38,282 bases of DNA from Pelobacter sp. UBA6093 (GTDB taxonomy: Bacteria; Desulfobacterota; Desulfuromonadia; Desulfuromonadales; Syntrophotaleaceae): positions 1-38,282 of the forward strand of contig DIWZ01000028.1 of NCBI GenBank assembly GCA_002435955.1, in the 5' to 3' direction. Made by a program: the position numbers and the translations under genes. Of this stretch, positions 30,945 to 38,282 are shown piece after piece (positions within the stretch are counted from its first letter, which is position 1; each line of letters begins with the position of its first letter). Below the pieces are notes generated by a model. That model was not told the origin of the DNA, did no database searches, and was given only the letters and a program-made list of their open reading frames with translations.

Positions 30945-33548
30945 ATGCGTTTAAAAAACAGGCGCTGGTTATTGTTTCTGTTTCTGAACCTGACAGTGGT
31001 TTTTTTCCTGCTGTCGGGTTCGGCCCTGGCAAAACAACATCGCGTGCTGTTCATCAGCTCCTACCATCCCGGATTTCCGACTTTTTTCCAGCAAATCGAC
31101 GGCATGTCCGATATTTTCCGGCAGGCAAATATCGCTCTCGACATCGAATTCATGGATACCAAGCGATTTCCCACGGAACAAAATCTCCAGAATTTCCGTC
31201 ACTCTCTGACTTACAAACTGGATCGGACCCCGGGCTACGATGCCATCATTACCGGGGATGACGCTGCGCTCAATTTCGCTATCGCTGAACAAACCCGCCT
31301 GTTTAACAATCTCCCCATTGTTTTTCTGGGCGTCAACAATGTGGATCTGGCCCTCGCCCAAAACGACAATCCGTGGATCACCGGCACCATCGAAAAAGTT
31401 TCCATGCGGGAAACCCTTGAACTGATGCTGAAGATGCATCCTCAAGCGACAACCATTGTCGCTGTCGCCGATGGGACATCCACCGGCGTGGTCGATCTGC
31501 AGACTTTCTACAGCGTAAGGGAGTTTCTCCCGGGGGCGCAGCTGTCCCACCTCTCCCTGGCGGACATGTCCTACGAGGAGCTAGGCCGGCAACTCTCAAG
31601 CCTCGGGGACGACAAAGTGGTTCTGCTTATTTCCGCCTACCACGATCGCGATGGCCGCAGCCTGCTGTTTAAAGATAATTTACAGTTCATCACCAGCCAC
31701 CTGTCCCGCCCCTTGTACCACATCTATTATCATGGCATGGGTGACGGCATTATCGGTGGTAAACTGGTCAGCCATTTCCAGCAGGGGCAGACCGCAGCCA
31801 GAATGACCATGGAAATCCTCCACGGCACCCCCGTCGCCAGCCTGCCGGTGCATACGGAAAGTCCTAATCGTTATGCATTCGACTACCGGCAATTGAAGCG
31901 TTTCAACCTGCCCCTGTCAAACCTGCCGGCTGACAGCATCGTCCTTAACCGTCCCACTTCCGCTTTTCGCAAGTATCGGCAAGGCATCCTGGTGGTAGCC
32001 GGCCTGGCGGTTTTCGGCACCGGCCTGGCGCTGCTGCTGTTGGGGCACCTGCGACAACGCCTGGAATCGGAAGAAGCCTTGCGTAAAAGCGAAAGACGTT
32101 TTCGCAGTATCGTTCACTTTTCCCCCATGGGCGTCTTGCTTTATCAACTCTCCCCGGACGGCAATCTCATCCTCACGGGCAGCAATGCGGCGGCCAAGGC
32201 CATCCTGCACATGGACCTCGATCAGCTCATCGGCAAAACCATCGAAGAGGCTTTCCCCAAACTTGCCGGCACCGGCATCCCCGAAAAATATCGCCAGGTA
32301 TGTGCGTTAGGGACTCCCTGGTCCGGCCAGCAGATCGACTACGATGATCCGCCCTTCAAAGGCACGTTCGAAGTACATGCCTTCCAGATGGCTCCGCAAA
32401 AAATGGCCTGCTTTTTCCAGGAAATTACGGAACGTATCAAGGCCGAGCAGATCCTCAAAGATGCGTTGGCCAACGCCCGCTACGCCAGGGAACATCTTGA
32501 AACCATTCTTAACTCGGTTTCCGACGGCCTGTTGTTTACCGACCTGGATAACCGCATCATGCTGATGAGCCGGTCCGCTGAAGAATTGCTTGGGAAAACC
32601 CTGCAGGATGTTTTTGGATGGGATGTCAGCCGGGTGGTGGAAAATGATGCGCTGCTCCAGGGCATGCAGACCGTTACTTCCGGTGCGCAGGAAGAAGCCA
32701 TTGTGGAACTGGCCCTGCCTGAGCCTTGCGATGGTAAATATCGCACCGTACAGGCTAAACTGGCCGCCGTGCGCAACGAGGAAGGGATTAAACGAGGCAT
32801 CATCACCTTGCTGCGGGATATAAGCCGTGAGCGGGAACTCGACCTTATGAAGACCGAATTCATCTCCACCGCCGCTCACGAATTGCGTACGCCTCTTACC
32901 AGTGTCATCGGTTTTTCGGAACTGCTGATAAAGCAGGGTGGCCTCAATGCCCAACAGGATGAATTCCTTACCATCATCAACAAAAAAGCCGAAGCACTGG
33001 GCAAGATTGTCGAAGACCTGCTGGATCTGGCCCGGGTCGATACGGGACAAGTCATCCGGCTTAAAAAAGACTGGGCCGATGTGCGTTCGATCCTGGCTCG
33101 CTGTGTTTCCGATTACCAGCTTGTATGCGATAATCATCGATTCAAAATAGTTCTACCCGATGGGCCGATCAACATGAAGGTGGATGATCGCAAGCTTTTC
33201 CAGGTCATGGAAAACCTGCTCAGTAATGCCGTCAAATTCTCCCCCGCCGACAGCATCATCCAGGTAACCTGTCAGCCGGCCGACAATGAGGTCTTCATAG
33301 CCGTCAACGATCAAGGCATCGGCATGGGTCCGGATCAGATCAGGCGCATGTTCGACAAATTCTACCGCGTCGATGCATCCAATACGGCACGCGAAGGCCT
33401 CGGCCTGGGCATGGCCATCGTCAAGAGCATCGTCGAGGCCCACCAAGGTCGCATCTGGGTGACCAGCAAACCGGACCGGGGGACCACTGTAACCTTCACC
33501 CTGCCGCGCTCAGAAGACCAGGAGCTCCGCACATCTCAAAACGCCTGA
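30945..33548 (+). CDS. Sensor histidine kinase with periplasmic ABC-substrate-binding-like domain and two PAS domains
   Basis: An 867-residue membrane kinase. A signal/anchor is at about 8-28. The periplasmic domain (about 30-335) resembles ABC_sub_bind proteins ('HRVLFISSYHPGFPTFFQQI', 'YDAIITGDDAALNFA', 'LPIVFLGVNN'). A second membrane helix is at about 347-367, PAS at about 385-500 and 515-635. HisKA carries phospho-acceptor His645 in STAAHELRTPLTS. HATPase_c follows with N box NLLSNAVKFS, G1 VNDQGIGMG, F box FDKFYRVD and G2 GLGLGMAIVKS. No response regulator is adjacent, so it is an orphan kinase. The ligand is unknown; a small solute is expected from the domain type. AAGGA lies 9 nt before the ATG. 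Confidence 0.9.
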   Translation: MRLKNRRWLLFLFLNLTVVFFLLSGSALAKQHRVLFISSYHPGFPTFFQQIDGMSDIFRQANIALDIEFMDTKRFPTEQNLQNFRHSLTYKLDRTPGYDAIITGDDAALNFAIAEQTRLFNNLPIVFLGVNNVDLALAQNDNPWITGTIEKVSMRETLELMLKMHPQATTIVAVADGTSTGVVDLQTFYSVREFLPGAQLSHLSLADMSYEELGRQLSSLGDDKVVLLISAYHDRDGRSLLFKDNLQFITSHLSRPLYHIYYHGMGDGIIGGKLVSHFQQGQTAARMTMEILHGTPVASLPVHTESPNRYAFDYRQLKRFNLPLSNLPADSIVLNRPTSAFRKYRQGILVVAGLAVFGTGLALLLLGHLRQRLESEEALRKSERRFRSIVHFSPMGVLLYQLSPDGNLILTGSNAAAKAILHMDLDQLIGKTIEEAFPKLAGTGIPEKYRQVCALGTPWSGQQIDYDDPPFKGTFEVHAFQMAPQKMACFFQEITERIKAEQILKDALANARYAREHLETILNSVSDGLLFTDLDNRIMLMSRSAEELLGKTLQDVFGWDVSRVVENDALLQGMQTVTSGAQEEAIVELALPEPCDGKYRTVQAKLAAVRNEEGIKRGIITLLRDISRERELDLMKTEFISTAAHELRTPLTSVIGFSELLIKQGGLNAQQDEFLTIINKKAEALGKIVEDLLDLARVDTGQVIRLKKDWADVRSILARCVSDYQLVCDNHRFKIVLPDGPINMKVDDRKLFQVMENLLSNAVKFSPADSIIQVTCQPADNEVFIAVNDQGIGMGPDQIRRMFDKFYRVDASNTAREGLGLGMAIVKSIVEAHQGRIWVTSKPDRGTTVTFTLPRSEDQELRTSQNA

Positions 33549-33762
33549 GAGACTGTCCGTTACATCTGGTGCTCTGCATGGCTCACGCCTTTACACACCA
33601 CAAACAATAACGCAGTCAATTCTGTCGCATGCCTGTGATCTGCACGTAAAACGCCCTATTTTCGCTCATTAGAAGACTTGGGCGCCCACAAATTAAGCAC
33701 CCACCGAGCGGCAATCTTCAATAGTCTCTATATTTTCGGCGACTTAAGCTTTATATGCAGAG

Positions 33763-33778
33763 TGGCATAATAGCTGCT
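33763..33778 (+). promoter_or_regulatory. Promoter-like site: sigma-54 (-24/-12) or extended -10
   Basis: TGGCATAATAGCTGCT fits a sigma-54 promoter (GG and GC 10 bp apart). The same bases contain TG-G-CATAAT, an extended -10 for sigma-70. Either way a rightward transcript would begin about 33778-33789, where no convincing gene starts. Confidence 0.4.
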
Positions 33779-33788
33779 TCATGTGGAG

Positions 33789-34043
33789 GGAGGGTTCGGA
33801 TTTGCTGCATTCGCAAATTCGATATGTCTCACCCCGGGAATGGCCTCATGCGAGTCCATCTTACTCAACCAAAAAGCGGTGCTGGCTTTTATATGCCCAG
33901 GAAAATACCGGGCGCTTCCACTATAACGGGGAGCCACTACTCAACCCACCGAACTATTTCTGTCCCTGCGAGAGGACGGCTGTGATCCGGGCCGGGGGTA
34001 TCATTTTGCCCAGCGCAAACGGGCGACCCCGGCCCACTTTTTT
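33789..34043 (+). ncRNA. Candidate small non-coding transcript (promoter to terminator, no gene)
   Basis: The stretch between the promoter-like site at 33763 and the terminator at 33989-34043 has no ORF with a ribosome site. It contains about six GGA trinucleotides, several in possible loops. A GGA-rich 250-nt transcript would be reminiscent of CsrA-sequestering RNAs, but no fold was computed. This is an inference from the flanking signals only. Confidence 0.3.
33989..34043 (+). terminator. Rho-independent terminator far from any upstream gene
   Basis: GGGCCGGGG (33989-33997) pairs with CCCCGGCCC (34027-34035), with GCCC/GGGC inside, then ACTTTTTT. The nearest upstream gene stop is 440 bp away (histidine kinase, 33548), so it either closes a long 3' UTR or a separate small transcript. 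Confidence 0.75.
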
Positions 34044-34161
34044 CATGTCCGGCCAACATCTGCAGAAATTCATCCATGGTCCGTAAAGCGCCTGGCTTGC
34101 GGACAGCGTCAGCCGGGACCGATGCCGCTCCCGGCTTCCAAGCATAGGAGTATATTGCCCC

Positions 34162-35712
34162 ATGTTCCGCATGAATGCCTTGTCTCGCATCGTCATACTG
34201 ACCCTGCTGTCATTTCTGAGCGGCTGCCTGCTGACCCTGCTCCCCCTGGCTACGCCGGTAACGTTGCTGCCGGGATTAATCATCCTGCCGCTGCTTATCA
34301 TGGTCTTTTATTGGCAGCCCCACCAAAACACCCTGGCGGCCCTGGCCGCTTGGGTCGACCGTTTCGGAGCAGGCGATTTGACAGCCGCGCCACCCCGGCA
34401 AGGTGGCCTGGATGCCATCGCCGACGACCTGACAGGCATGGGTTCCAGCCTGGATAAAAACATCGCCGAATTCATCCTGGCGGCAAACCAGGTATGCCTG
34501 GCTGGCGGAGTCCTGGGCTCCTGCGCCGAACAGGCAGCCGGCAACGCTTCGAGCCAGGCCGACCAGACCGGCCAGATCAGCAGCGCCGCGGAACAGGTTT
34601 CGGTGGCGGTTCGCCAGATCGCAGCCACCGCCGAATCGGTTGCGGCCGGGACCTCCGCTGCCATGGAGCGTGCACGCATTGAACAACAGCAGGCAATTGA
34701 AGCGGAACTGGCGGCTCAGAGCGTATTGCTGCAGACCGAGAACCTGGGTAATGCCATACGGGGACTGGGGGAGCGATTGAATGAGATCACCGGCATCGTG
34801 ACAATGATTCGGGGGGTTGCCAACCAGACTAACCTGCTGGCACTGAATGCGAGCATCGAGGCAGCGCGTGCAGGGGTCCATGGGCGAGGGTTTGCGGTGG
34901 TGGCCGACGAGGTCAAAAGTCTTGCCGCCCATACCTTGGCCGCAACCGACGACATTTCCGCCCGCATTCATCGTTTCCAGCAGGAAACCGCAACAACGGT
35001 GGAAGCCACGGCCGAAACCCTGGCGCAAGTCCAGACCAGTGCCGAAGGATTGGCACGCGTCGGACGGGCCATGAGCGGCATGGTGGACAGCTTTGCCACC
35101 GCCCACGCCCAGGTTGAAGAAATCACCCAGGCTGTACGGGAACAGCAGGAGTCGATTCAAGGGCTGACCTTCAGCATCGAACAGGTGGCGGGACTGGCGG
35201 GGGAAATGAACGCCACGGCGCGAGGAGTGCATGACGAGGCCCGGACCCTGACCAGCATCAGCGATGAACTGCTGCCCTTATTGGGTGGCTTCCGGCTGCG
35301 CGCCCACGAAAAGGCACGCAAGACCGTAAGTGACGCCAGCAGCGATCCTGATCTGAAATCCATGCAACGCGACGCCCTGGAAAAGGCCATGCGGCAACTG
35401 GCAACCCGCTGCGGTTATCTGGAGCTGCTCTATGTGACCGATAACCGAGGAAGACAGATCACCGGCAACATTTTCGCCAGCAATGCGGTGCAGGCCTCCT
35501 ATGGCAATGACGGCTACGGCATGGACTGGTCAAAGCGTCCCTGGTTTCAGGACACCATGAGCAAGGGCTGCTGCACCGTCACCCCGTTTTACCGCTCCGC
35601 CGCAACCCACCGTTTCTGCTTTACGGCGGCCGGACCGATACGGGACGACCGTGGGAATATTATCGGTGTGCTGGGTGTGGACATCGATGTCGCGGCCCTG
35701 CTAAACGGCTGA
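34162..35712 (+). CDS. Methyl-accepting chemotaxis protein with C-terminal cytoplasmic Cache domain
   Basis: A 516-residue transducer. Two closely spaced N-terminal membrane segments (about 8-30 and 33-50) leave almost no periplasmic loop. The signalling domain (about 95-390) has the hairpin tip 'IRGVANQTNLLALNASIEAA' and 'GRGFAVVADEVKSLA'. After it comes a Cache-type sensor (about 415-510: 'LELLYVTDNRGRQITG', 'DWSKRPWFQDTMSKG', 'GVLGVDIDVA'), so the sensing module would face the cytoplasm at the C-terminus, the reverse of classic receptors. AGGAG lies 11 nt before the ATG; an alternative ATG lies three codons in. There are no other chemotaxis genes in the window. Confidence 0.9.
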   Translation: MFRMNALSRIVILTLLSFLSGCLLTLLPLATPVTLLPGLIILPLLIMVFYWQPHQNTLAALAAWVDRFGAGDLTAAPPRQGGLDAIADDLTGMGSSLDKNIAEFILAANQVCLAGGVLGSCAEQAAGNASSQADQTGQISSAAEQVSVAVRQIAATAESVAAGTSAAMERARIEQQQAIEAELAAQSVLLQTENLGNAIRGLGERLNEITGIVTMIRGVANQTNLLALNASIEAARAGVHGRGFAVVADEVKSLAAHTLAATDDISARIHRFQQETATTVEATAETLAQVQTSAEGLARVGRAMSGMVDSFATAHAQVEEITQAVREQQESIQGLTFSIEQVAGLAGEMNATARGVHDEARTLTSISDELLPLLGGFRLRAHEKARKTVSDASSDPDLKSMQRDALEKAMRQLATRCGYLELLYVTDNRGRQITGNIFASNAVQASYGNDGYGMDWSKRPWFQDTMSKGCCTVTPFYRSAATHRFCFTAAGPIRDDRGNIIGVLGVDIDVAALLNG

Positions 35713-35716
35713 GCAT

Positions 35717-35804
35717 CGAACTGGTTTTCATCCGGAAACGGCCCTTTTCCCATATGAAAACTACACTGTGTCCATCCATAGTTTCCGGATGGACACGAAC
35801 TGGT
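35717..35804 (-). repeat. Dispersed repeat, full copy
   Basis: An approximately 88-bp unit bounded by CGAACTGGT on both sides. It contains CATCCGGAAAC and its inverse GTTTCCGGATG, and a GTGTCCATCC/GGATGGACAC hairpin (35768-35777 with 35787-35796). Its left part equals the copy at 23879; its right part, reverse-complemented, equals the copy at 38215. No coding capacity. Confidence 0.8.
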
Positions 35805-35819
35805 CCGCACACGACATTG

Positions 35820-35936
35820 TCACGCGGTGCTGCTGTTGGCATAACCCTCGTTTTGCTCATACGATTCTTCGATGGCCTGCCCGGGTCACACCCGCAAAAG
35901 CGTTGCCCTTGTCATATCGCGTAAGGTTGCGTTCAT
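35820..35936 (-). other. Orphan translation start: 16-codon peptide, or 38 residues across an in-frame UGA
   Basis: On the minus strand a perfect AGGAGGT site sits 7 bp before an ATG (35936) that encodes MNATLRDMTRATLLRV, then UGA (35886-35888). The same frame continues as PGQAIEESYEQNEGYA and five more residues to a second UGA (35820-35822). The translation after the first stop looks protein-like. Options are a leader peptide, a gene truncated or stopped by mutation, or UGA read as selenocysteine. The lack of a neighbouring Cys and of an obvious SECIS hairpin argues against the last. The dispersed repeat starts just downstream. Confidence 0.35.
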
Positions 35937-35978
35937 GCCATACCTCCTGCACAATAGTAATTAGTGACGATCTTACCC

Positions 35979-36014
35979 CCGGTTACAGGGGGGTTGGCAT
36001 TCCCCGTTACCGGT
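35979..36014 (-). promoter_or_regulatory. Leader hairpin upstream of the orphan translation start
   Basis: CCGGTTACAGGGG (35979-35991) and CCCCGTTACCGG (36003-36014) form a stem with one mismatch and one bulge around an 11-nt loop. It lies about 45 nt before the AGGAGGT site on the minus strand, in the position of a structured 5' leader. No known riboswitch class was recognised. Confidence 0.35.
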
Positions 36015-36034
36015 CGGCAAAGCCCCGATTTTTT

Positions 36035-36062
36035 TGACAATGCGACGTAGGCTTTTAAACTT
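36035..36062 (+). promoter_or_regulatory. Promoter of nifU-nifS
   Basis: TTGACA (36035-36040), 16-bp spacer, TAAACT (36057-36062), about 75 bp before the nifU ATG. The region shows no clear IscR-type palindrome. Confidence 0.45.
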
Positions 36063-36136
36063 TTATAAATAACCGTGGCCAACAGCGCTCCAGACCACAA
36101 CGGACAGGCGCCCAAGGCCCACACTGGGAGGACTTC

Positions 36137-36982
36137 ATGTGGGATTATACCGATAAAGTCAAAGACCACTTTCTCAACCCGCGCAACGTCGGTGAAGTTG
36201 AAAACCCGGACGGCATCGGCGAGGTTGGTTCCCTGGCCTGCGGCGACGCCCTGCGCCTGACCTTCAGCCTCGATGAACAAAAGCGCATCAAGGACATCAA
36301 GTTCAAGACCTTCGGTTGCGCCAGTGCCATCGCGTCCTCCTCCGCTCTGACCGAAATCGTCAAGGGTATGACCCTGGAGGAAGCGGAGAAGGTCAACAAC
36401 CAGGATCTTGCCGAGTTCCTCGGCGGCCTGCCGGAAGAAAAGATGCACTGCTCCGTCATGGGTAAAGAGGCACTGGAAGCCGCCATTGCCAACTACCGTG
36501 GCGAAGCGGTGGTCAAGGAAGAGTATGAAATCATATGTAAATGTTTCGGTGTCACCGACAAGGAGATCGAGCGGGTAGCCAAGGAAAACCGTCTGACCAC
36601 GGTGGCCCAGGTCACCGATTTCACCAAGGCCGGCGGTGGCTGTCAGGCCTGCCACCCCAAAATCGAGGATATTCTGAAACTACTGTGGGGCAGCAAACCG
36701 GCCGAACCGGCGGAAAAACGCCTGCCGAAAGGCAAAAAGCTGTCCAACCTGCAAAAGATCCGCCTCATCGAGGAAACCCTGGAGCGGGAGATTCTGCCGC
36801 CGATCCGCTCCGACGGCGGCGACCTGGAATTGATCGATATCGACGGCAGCAAGGTGATGGTGGCACTGCGCGGCACTTGCTCCTTCTGTCCGCAATCCAG
36901 CTTTACCCTCAAGCATTTCGTCGAAGCCAAGTTGCGTGAATTCGTCAGCCCTGAAATCGAGGTGGAGGAGGTGAAACCATGA
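36137..36982 (+). CDS. nifU: Fe-S cluster assembly scaffold NifU
   Basis: A 281-residue three-domain scaffold. The IscU-like domain (1-125) has Cys35, Asp37, Cys61 and Cys105 ('LACGDALRL', 'FGCASAIASSSA', 'KMHCSVMGKEAL'). The central [2Fe-2S] domain (about 130-180) has Cys134, Cys136, Cys169 and Cys172 ('ICKCFGVTD', 'GGGCQACHPK'). The C-terminal Nfu domain (about 205-275) has Cys248 and Cys251 (GTCSFCPQ). All ligands are intact. It accepts sulfur from NifS and iron to build clusters. No nitrogenase genes are adjacent, so it may serve general needs, such as the many Fe-S enzymes here. GGGAGGACTTC precedes the ATG; it overlaps nifS by 4 bp. Confidence 0.95.
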   Translation: MWDYTDKVKDHFLNPRNVGEVENPDGIGEVGSLACGDALRLTFSLDEQKRIKDIKFKTFGCASAIASSSALTEIVKGMTLEEAEKVNNQDLAEFLGGLPEEKMHCSVMGKEALEAAIANYRGEAVVKEEYEIICKCFGVTDKEIERVAKENRLTTVAQVTDFTKAGGGCQACHPKIEDILKLLWGSKPAEPAEKRLPKGKKLSNLQKIRLIEETLEREILPPIRSDGGDLELIDIDGSKVMVALRGTCSFCPQSSFTLKHFVEAKLREFVSPEIEVEEVKP

Positions 36983-38202
36983 AAACCGTCTATCTCGACA
37001 ACAACGCCACCACCCGCACTGCGCCGGAAGTGGTCGAGGCGATGCTGCCCTTTTTCAGCGATATGTACGGCAACCCTTCCAGCATGCACTTTTTCGGCGG
37101 CCAGGTCGGGCGCTACGTCAAGGAAGCACGGGAAAAGGTGGCCGCCCTGATCGGCGCTCATCCGGAAGAAATCGTCTTCACAAGCTGTGGCACCGAAAGC
37201 GACAATGCCGCCATCATGGGCACCCTCTACTCCTACCCGGAGAAAAAGCACATCGTCATCTCACGGGTCGAACATCCGGCGGTACTCAACGTCGCCCACC
37301 AGCTGCAGGCACGCGGCTATCGCGTCACCGAGCTGGGGGTAAACCACGAGGGCCAGCTCGACCTGGATGAATTACGCACCGTGCTGACCGACGAAACTGC
37401 ACTGGTCAGCATCATGTCCGCCAACAACGAGACCGGTGTCCTGTTCCCCATCGACGAAATCGCCGCTATGGTACGCGAAAAGGGCATCCCCTTCCACACC
37501 GATGCCGTGCAGTCCATCGGCAAGATTCCCATGGATCTGCGTAAAAGCCCCATCGACATGCTGTCGCTATCCGGGCATAAATTGCACGCACCAAAGGGCG
37601 TCGGTGCCCTGTACATCCGCAAGGGGACCCGGTTTGCCCCCTTCGTGGTGGGAGGGCACCAGGAAGCTGGCAGGCGCGGCGGTACCGAAAACGTTCCCTT
37701 CATCGTCGGTCTGGGGCGTGCGGCGGAATTTGCCATGGATCACCTGCGGGAGGAAAACACCCGGGTTAAAGCGCTGCGCGATCGGCTGGAAGCGGAACTG
37801 CTTAAAAGCATTCCCAACACCATGGTCAATGGCGACGCCCAGAACCGTCTGCCCAACACCTGCAACCTGAGTTTTGAATACATCGAAGGGGAATCGATCC
37901 TCATGCTCCTCAGCGACGAAGGCGTCTGCGCCTCGTCCGGATCGGCCTGCACCAGCGGCTCTCTGCAACCCTCCCACGTGCTGCGCGCCATGGGGGTACC
38001 CTTTACCGCCGCCCACGGCTCCATCCGCTTCAGCCTGAGCATCTACAACAACGATGCGGATATCGACCACGTCATCGCCACCATGCCGCCCATCATCCAG
38101 CGGTTGCGGGATATTTCGCCATTCTGGAAGGATTATCTGGAAGGCAAACCGCTGAGTTCGTTTCTGACCGGGGGCGATATCGAGCATCACGTTCACGGTT
38201 AG
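36979..38202 (+). CDS. nifS: Cysteine desulfurase NifS
   Basis: A 407-residue PLP enzyme that turns cysteine into alanine and enzyme-bound persulfide. It starts KTVYLDNNATTRTAPEVV. The PLP Lys is Lys201 in 'SLSGHKLHAPKG', 'SRVEHPAVLN' supplies the PLP-stacking His, and catalytic Cys324 is in SSGSACTSGS, the group I (NifS/IscS) loop. Its start overlaps the nifU stop (ATGA), so the two are coupled. It is followed by the dispersed repeat rather than by a classic terminator. Confidence 0.95.
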   Translation: MKTVYLDNNATTRTAPEVVEAMLPFFSDMYGNPSSMHFFGGQVGRYVKEAREKVAALIGAHPEEIVFTSCGTESDNAAIMGTLYSYPEKKHIVISRVEHPAVLNVAHQLQARGYRVTELGVNHEGQLDLDELRTVLTDETALVSIMSANNETGVLFPIDEIAAMVREKGIPFHTDAVQSIGKIPMDLRKSPIDMLSLSGHKLHAPKGVGALYIRKGTRFAPFVVGGHQEAGRRGGTENVPFIVGLGRAAEFAMDHLREENTRVKALRDRLEAELLKSIPNTMVNGDAQNRLPNTCNLSFEYIEGESILMLLSDEGVCASSGSACTSGSLQPSHVLRAMGVPFTAAHGSIRFSLSIYNNDADIDHVIATMPPIIQRLRDISPFWKDYLEGKPLSSFLTGGDIEHHVHG

Positions 38203-38214
38203 ACATATTTGCAT

Positions 38215-38282
38215 ACCAACTAGTGTTCATCCGGAAACTATGGATGAACACTAGTGCAGTTTTCATATGGGAAACGAGCAAT
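38215..38282 (+). repeat. Dispersed repeat, copy cut by the window end
   Basis: CTAGTGTTCATCC (38220-38232) and GGATGAACACTAG (38242-38254) form a perfect 13-bp hairpin with a GGAAACTAT loop, then AGTTTTCATATGGGAAA. The stretch is homologous, in opposite orientation, to the right part of the copy at 35717-35804. It may also end nifS transcription, though no U-tract follows. Confidence 0.75.

Noticed and set aside
35717..35804. CGAACTGGT on both sides of the repeat as a 9-bp target-site duplication
   Set aside because: The other copies carry related bases (CGAGTTGGT, ACCAACTAG) at the same positions, so these bases look like part of the element itself.
1..38282. CRISPR arrays, tRNA or rRNA genes, transposases, prophage genes
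   Set aside because: No regularly spaced repeats, tRNA-like cloverleaf ends or transposase motifs were seen on reading both strands.

Overview
The window reads as chromosome from an anaerobic, metal-rich deltaproteobacterium-like organism. The best guess is Desulfuromonadia (the Geobacter / Pelobacter / Syntrophotalea group). This is inferred from gene content: a periplasmic [NiFe]-hydrogenase, an anaerobic Ni-CO dehydrogenase, NikMN-type nickel uptake and NifU/NifS as an Fe-S assembly pair. No rRNA or tRNA is present to settle the taxonomy. Almost every gene is intact and well packed. No transposase, phage gene or CRISPR array was seen.

Region 1 (about 0.7-12.8 kb, all on the minus strand) is a near-complete hydrogenase island. 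From a sigma-54-type promoter at 12.79-12.80 kb it reads: Tat-exported small subunit, large subunit, maturation protease, TatA, HypA, HypB, HypF, HypC, HypD, HypE, a CbiM/PDGLE (NikMN) nickel transporter component, TatB, a second TatA, TatC, and a strong terminator at 0.7 kb. Structural genes, nickel supply, active-site assembly, proteolytic maturation and export machinery are therefore collinear. The small subunit has two unusual features: a fourth Cys where standard enzymes have Pro next to the medial cluster, and a shortened distal-cluster loop. To the left lie a cut LysR-type regulator, a MoaD/ThiS-like gene and a decayed fragment of an Old Yellow Enzyme gene.

Region 2 (12.6-14.3 kb) holds a long non-coding stretch with a duplicated iron-box (Fur-like) promoter. 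One copy faces a DUF3793 gene. The other faces about 690 bp of apparently empty DNA upstream of the hydrogenase genes.

Region 3 (14.5-22.8 kb) is ordinary housekeeping and accessory DNA: a CBS-pair protein, a patatin-like phospholipase, RadC, a U32/RlhA-type protein, a lipoprotein, two very small coupled genes and a CPA2/KefB-type antiporter.

Region 4 (22.9-29.7 kb, minus strand) is a carbon monoxide island: a PAS-LytTR regulator resembling RcoM, CO dehydrogenase CooS, the nickel-insertion ATPase CooC, the CooF-like ferredoxin, an FAD/NAD oxidoreductase and a second NikMN. The expected electron route is CO to CooS to CooF to the flavoprotein to NAD(P), or the reverse.

Region 5 (29.9-38.2 kb) carries a SLOG-fold protein, an orphan hybrid-sensor histidine kinase, an unusual chemotaxis transducer with its Cache domain at the C-terminus, and nifU-nifS. 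Two further observations belong here: a promoter-plus-terminator unit without a gene (33.76-34.04 kb), and an orphan, well-formed translation start with an in-frame UGA (35.82-35.94 kb). An 80-90 bp dispersed repeat occurs at 23.9, 35.7 and 38.2 kb.
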